Shown: positions 59,339 through 64,000 of the stretch, piece after piece
How positions within the stretch are numbered: position 1 is the first letter of the stretch
Layout: each line of letters opens with the position of its first letter
From: Neckera pumila
Taxonomy: Eukaryota; Streptophyta; Bryopsida; Hypnales; Neckeraceae
DNA: 64,000 nt
Direction of reading: 5' to 3'
Assembly (NCBI GenBank): GCA_963969595.1
Contig: OZ018410.1
Span: 34,042,913-34,106,912, forward strand
Notes under the pieces: generated by a model
What the model was told of the DNA's origin: nothing
The model's database searches: none
Seen by the model: the letters and a program-made list of their open reading frames with translations, nothing else
Translations under genes and position numbers: made by a program

Positions 59339-62300
59339 ATGACAGAAAGAAACGTGTCGATTGGGGACGCTAACAAACTCACTGGCGTGGCCAACTACTA
59401 CGTTTGGAGCCTAAAGATGCGAGCTATCTTGCGTCGTGAGAACTGGTGGCGGTTCACTGAAGAAGTCTTCAGTCCAGAAGTGTTCCCTGTCAACCTCGCA
59501 GGACGCAATTACACAGAGGTCCAGTTAGAGATGGCGAAAGCCAATGCTGTGTCAGCGTTGATACTATCAGTCAGTGACGATTTGGTAGATACAATTGCAA
59601 ACTTCATGGATCCAGCGCTAGCATAGGAAGCTTTGAAAAATGCATTCCAATCGGGAGATCAAGCGCAAATACTGACGCTCACTAGCCAACTTCAGTCACT
59701 AAAATTTGTAGAAGGCGGGTCAGTAGAAGATTACAGTAAGAGAGCACGAGAGCTTAGAAACCGATTAACGAGTATGGGAGAAGTCATTACCGATAGAGCC
59801 ATGATATAGATCATTTTGAATGGGCTACCACGTAGCTTTGAGAGCACTATACAAACTCTTACCCACATCAGTGCCAACATGTCTTTTGAGCAGGTCGTGT
59901 CAAGTCTTCTAACAGAATCACACAGGTGAGAGCACCGAGCACAGCACCTGGGCGACGTAGAAGCGTTGGCGGCCTCCTTCAACTCCTTGCGCACCAATCA
60001 GCCCCGCAGACGCGGCTTCGGCCGAGGCTTTCCACGCCCCTATTACGGGCAGTTTCCAAGATTCTCAAGCCTTCCTCCGACGCACGGGCCAAGTCTTCCC
60101 CCAATGCGCGGACCGTTTCCTGCACGTGGACCACGTCCACCAATTACCTACTACAACTGCGGGCGCCCAGGACACATATGGTGTGATTGTCGTCAGACTG
60201 GCAATATGCCTTCGACCTATTAGAACCCTGTAGTCGCTAACTCTGTAGAGTTCTTTGATGCGGCCCTGACTGAATACTGGGGTGACCATGATTATGGCCC
60301 CTGGTATATGGATAGCGGGGCCTCCACCCACATAGCTTCAGAAGGTCAACAGATAGAATTAGACAAACCTACCTCATCTGTCACAATTCAAGAAGTCAGG
60401 ACCGGAGGAGGAGAGTCACATACAATACGAGGAACTGGGACCTCATCTATTACAACCCAGGATGGAAAAATAAAGTTAAACGCAGTTAAGTATGTCCCGT
60501 CTATTAAGAAGAACTTGATCTCAGTTGGATCACTAGCTGATGAGGGCAACACTGTAGTATTTTCTTGTGCTCACTGCTGGATCATAGGAAAGGATCAACA
60601 GGTCATTGCACGTGGCCACCGAGATTGTGCAAACAGCCTCTACTCGTTTAAAGCCGTAAGTCACACGATCAATACAATTTACGACGATACAGCCTCATTG
60701 TGGCACCAACGTTACGGGCACCTCAACTACAAAAGTCTCCATCACCTGTCTAGCAAGAACAGAACGATAGGACTTCCTTATTTACCAGCAAAATCTCACG
60801 TATGCGAACACTGCCTTACCGGGAGACAACATCGCCAACCACTGCCGAAGAAGTCCCTAACGAAAGCTTCACAACCAGGCGAGAAACTTCATTCAGACAT
60901 TATTGGACCACTACAAGTTCCAACGCTGGCTGGATCACGTTATATCCTTGTCTTCACAGACGATTTCTCCAGGTTCAGTTGGGTATATTTCCTGCAAAGC
61001 AAGGCACAAACCTTTGAGTTCTTTCGCAACTTTGTAGCAAAATTAGAAAATGAGACCAAGACCCAGTTACGCATCTTGCAATCAGATCGTGGAGGAGAAT
61101 ACACTTCTCATGAGTTCATAAACTTCTGCAACGAGCGAGGCATCCAGCGACAGCTTACTCAAGCGCATACGCCCGAACAAAACGGAGTAGCAGAACGACG
61201 CAACCAAACTATCATGGAACGTGCTCGAAGCCTGTCCACTCAGAGCCAACTACCTCTTTTCTTGTGGAGCGAGGCAGTCTCCACTGCGAACTACCTGGTG
61301 AACCGGAGCCCCACATGCGCAAACCAAGGGGCAACACCGTACAAAAAATACACTGGTGAGAAACCTTCTGTGTCTCATTTACGAATTTTTGGTTGCCTAG
61401 CATACTACCACGTTCCTAAAGAGCAGAGACGGAAATTGGACAGCAAAAGTAGACGTTGCTTGTTTACCGGATACGACTCGAGTAGTAAGGCCTATAGAAT
61501 CTACGATCCTCATCTCCAAAAGCTAGTCATCACCAAAGACTTGGTTTTTGACAAAACTAAACTCGGATTATCCTACGCCACCTCTAGCCTGCCTCAGAGT
61601 CATCCCTCTTTAGAACACTGTATAGGCCTCCCAACCAACTCCAAAACTATCATGCAATCAATCCCAAACTCAGACCAAACCCCACTACCGATACCTGTAG
61701 ATCCTTCGTCGACACCTGTACACCCCACACTCCCAGATTCCCCACTCGCAGTTAACACCCCTGCTAGCCTTATCAACCCAAGCACCCCTGTGGGCCACCC
61801 AGAACCTCCAGATCTTCCCAACCTCCCAGACAGCAATCCACCCCAGATTCCCCAAATCATGAGCCCAGAACAAGCCACATCTGATACCCCATGATATCCC
61901 ACTAGACAACGAAAACCTCCTTCTCACCTCCAGGACTTTTGGACCTTTGTCAGCGAACTCCTTGAAGAACCTATCAACTATAGCGAAGCCGCTGCAGACC
62001 CCAAGTGGCAACAAGCTATGAACGCCGAAATCAAGTCTATAGAACAGAACCACACATGGGACGTCATCGATCGTGAGCCACACATGAAACCTATCACTGC
62101 CAAGTGGATATACAAAGTCAAGAGAGGTCCCGCAGGAACCCCAGAAAAACTAAAGGCACGTATAGTAGCCCGTGGACTCCAACAACAAGACGGAATTGAC
62201 TACAATGATCTTTTCTCCCTTGTAGTACGATGGTCCACAATCCGCCTTATCTTCGCCCTTGCAGCCAAAAATAATTGGGACCTGCATCACATGGACGTCA

Positions 62301-63505
62301 TCACTGCTTTCCTTAACGGGCTTATAGACGGAGAAATTATCATGGAGATACCGGACGGGTTCCCCGAAGCCGGCAATCCTAACAAAGTTTGCCGTATTAG
62401 AAAAGCGCTCTATGGCCTCCGCCAATCTCCACGCGCCTGGTACTCCACCATAGATCAATGGTTAGTCTCCCAGGGACTAGTAAGAAGCAATGCAGATTCA
62501 AACTTATACTACCTACACCGCAACGGAGAACTCACAGTTATATTAGTCTATGTAGACGACCTTCTCATCACTAGGGGAGACCAAGAACAAATTCAAAGCC
62601 TTAAAGCAGCACTACAAGCTCGATTTTAGATGACCGACCTGGGACTTGTCTCCAACTACCTTGGAACCGAAATCGAATACGATCCCTCGGGTCTCTACTT
62701 GCACCAACGTTCCTACATCCAGCGCATGCTTCAACGATTTGGCCTTCAACACTGTCAACCTGCCAAGCTCCCAATGGACCCGAAAACTCACCTCAGCAAA
62801 GACACTGGGACCCCACCAGTCGATTCCCAATTGTACAAATCAATTGTTGGAAGCCTCCTGTTCGCCACCAACACACGTCCAGATATTTCATATGCAGTTA
62901 GCGTCATCAGTCGCTACATGGAGCACCCTCAGCTTGCTCATCTTCAAGCTGCCGAACATATCCTCCGCTACCTACAAAGTACCCTCAATTTTGCGCTCTT
63001 CTTTCCTCGCAACTCTGCTTCTCATCTCCACACTTTCACAAATGCAGACTGGGGACGTGATCTTGATTCCCGTCGCTCCACCTCTGGATTGCTACACAAA
63101 TATGGAGACTCCTGCATACTCTGGAGCAGCAAATTACAGCCCACAGTTTCCCTATCAACAACAGAGGCAGAATACAGGGTCCTGAGCGAAGCCACAAAGG
63201 ACATTGTGTACCTACGCAGCCTACTCCAAGAACTTAGAGAACCCACATTAGAACCCACTCAGATTTACAGCAACAACCAATCGTGCTTACGCCTTGTCCA
63301 CAATCCAGTTCTCCATTCTAGAACCAAGCATATAGGAATCCAGGACCACTTTATTCGAGAAAAAGTTCAGTCAAAAGATATATCGGTACATTTTGTCCCC
63401 ACTGCACAGCAGCAGGCCGACTTTCTCACGAAGCCGCTACCTCTCACAATATTCACCCTTAATAGACAAGCCATAGGTCTCCACCCCCTACCGCACACTC
63501 CCTGA
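59339..63505 (+). pseudogene. Ty1/copia gag-pol polyprotein, disabled by six stops
   Basis: One frame of 1389 codons runs from ATG 59339 to the stop at 63505 without a frameshift, but with in-frame stops at 59624, 59807, 59927, 60221, 61892 and 62627. Order of domains: gag with a CCHC-like knuckle near 60150-60195 (its first Cys position is Tyr), aspartic protease (DSGA at 60311), integrase with HHCC zinc site (HQRYGHLN ... CEHC) and D-D-E residues (HSDIIG, FTDDFSRF, GVAERRNQ region), reverse transcriptase (AFLNG, LYGLRQSPRAWY, YVDD near 62550) and RNase H (STTEAEY). The protease-integrase-RT order defines Ty1/copia. In this state it cannot yield full polyprotein, so the copy is non-autonomous or dead. 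Start chosen at MTERN, the first ATG of the long frame. Confidence 0.9.
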
Positions 63506-63997
63506 AATACGAAGCTTGACCCAAACTGGCGTTTCCCAACTATCAATCCACAAAGCCTTCTTTGTTCCTTTGTGTTTGAAATCAGGAGCGCGAGGGTTCC
63601 GCTTCCCTACCCTATTGTCCCACCAGCAAGACGGATTAGCAAAGTACTCCTCCCATGCCTCCTCGGTGCCAGCATTAACAACCTTAGTCACCCTAGCCTC
63701 ACCCCGACCTTCCTCAAACCCTAACCCCTTGCCAACATCTTCTCCAACACTCCGCTTGCGTATAGACTCCAGCAACCACCCCAACACCAACTCGAGGAGT
63801 CCCTCGCTCGCCCGGCGCACCATCAGCAACATCAACCACACCACCAGTGCTCCAATCTGTCCCTGCTCCGACCACACATTCCACAAATCCGATTCAGCGA
63901 CCAATTCTGACCACATCCGCCCACAAGCTGGTTCCCCAAAGCTGGTCTGCTCTTCACTCACCAACGACATCAAGCTGGTCCGCTCTCGAAACAACAA
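63488..63997 (-). pseudogene. OSB-like PDF-motif fragment, truncated by window edge
   Basis: Minus-strand open frame of at least 169 codons, still open at the window end. Near its C-terminus it carries a recognisable PDF motif: WEEYFANPSCWWDNR, then KRNPRAPDFKHK and ALWID, then VWVK. PDF motifs occur in plant organellar single-stranded DNA-binding proteins (OSB), after an OB-fold, and take part in ssDNA binding in mitochondria or plastids. The part upstream of the motif (Leu/Val/Glu-rich) shows no obvious OB-fold and may be partly intron or noncoding. Its stop codon (63488-63490) overlaps the last codons of the retroelement pol, with no LTR between them. Either a host gene end brought next to the element by a deletion, or a gene fragment carried antisense inside the element. 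The listed first residue is not necessarily the start. Confidence 0.6.
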
Positions 63998-64000
63998 CAG

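Noticed and set aside
63488..63997. Reading the OSB-like frame as an intact gene with the first listed residue as start
   Set aside because: The frame is still open at the window end and the part before the PDF motif does not look like an OB-fold, so only a fragment is claimed.

Overview
The window looks like nuclear DNA of a land plant. It carries a class III (plant secretory) peroxidase, a DUF2921 membrane protein, a haspin kinase, a plant-type cofactor-independent phosphoglycerate mutase, an OSB-type PDF motif and a Ty1/copia element primed by initiator tRNA-Met. Introns are short with GT-AG borders. Genes are GC-richer islands in a very AT-rich, repeat-filled background. That pattern could fit a seed-free plant (bryophyte, lycophyte or fern), but this placement is a weak inference.

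Layout. 1-9.7 kb: AT-rich repeats, including TTAA-flanked elements, a 566-bp inverted-repeat element with a perfect 8-bp target duplication, and a LINE 3' fragment. 9.8-13.2 kb (minus): phosphoglycerate mutase, 6 exons, 560 aa. 13.7-28.1 kb: no intact gene; four long TTAA elements in two back-to-back inverted pairs, a fifth single copy, a nested MITE, a SINE-like insertion and decayed repeats. 28.7-30.3 kb (plus): class III peroxidase, 3 exons, 319 aa. 31.7-33.7 kb (minus): intronless 678-aa DUF2921 protein. 34-41 kb: a strong 46-bp hairpin and several MITE or SINE copies. 42.0-44.8 kb (minus): unrecognised 248-aa protein, 6 exons. 47.6-53.3 kb (plus): haspin kinase, 15 exons, 813 aa. 53.3-58.8 kb: AT-rich, no gene. 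58.8-64.0 kb (plus): Ty1/copia element with 5' LTR, primer site and one gag-pol frame carrying six stops, abutting an antisense OSB-like PDF fragment that runs off the window.

The genes do not form a pathway: glycolysis (mutase), apoplastic oxidation (peroxidase), endomembrane or cell wall (DUF2921) and mitotic histone phosphorylation (haspin). Exon models were built by hand from reading-frame continuity, splice-site dinucleotides and conserved family motifs; every junction given keeps the frame. The most notable non-genic signal is a family of non-autonomous, piggyBac-like elements: TTAA at both ends, inner ends starting CCC or CCCC, about 0.65 and 0.9 kb long, repeatedly joined through one shared TTAA.
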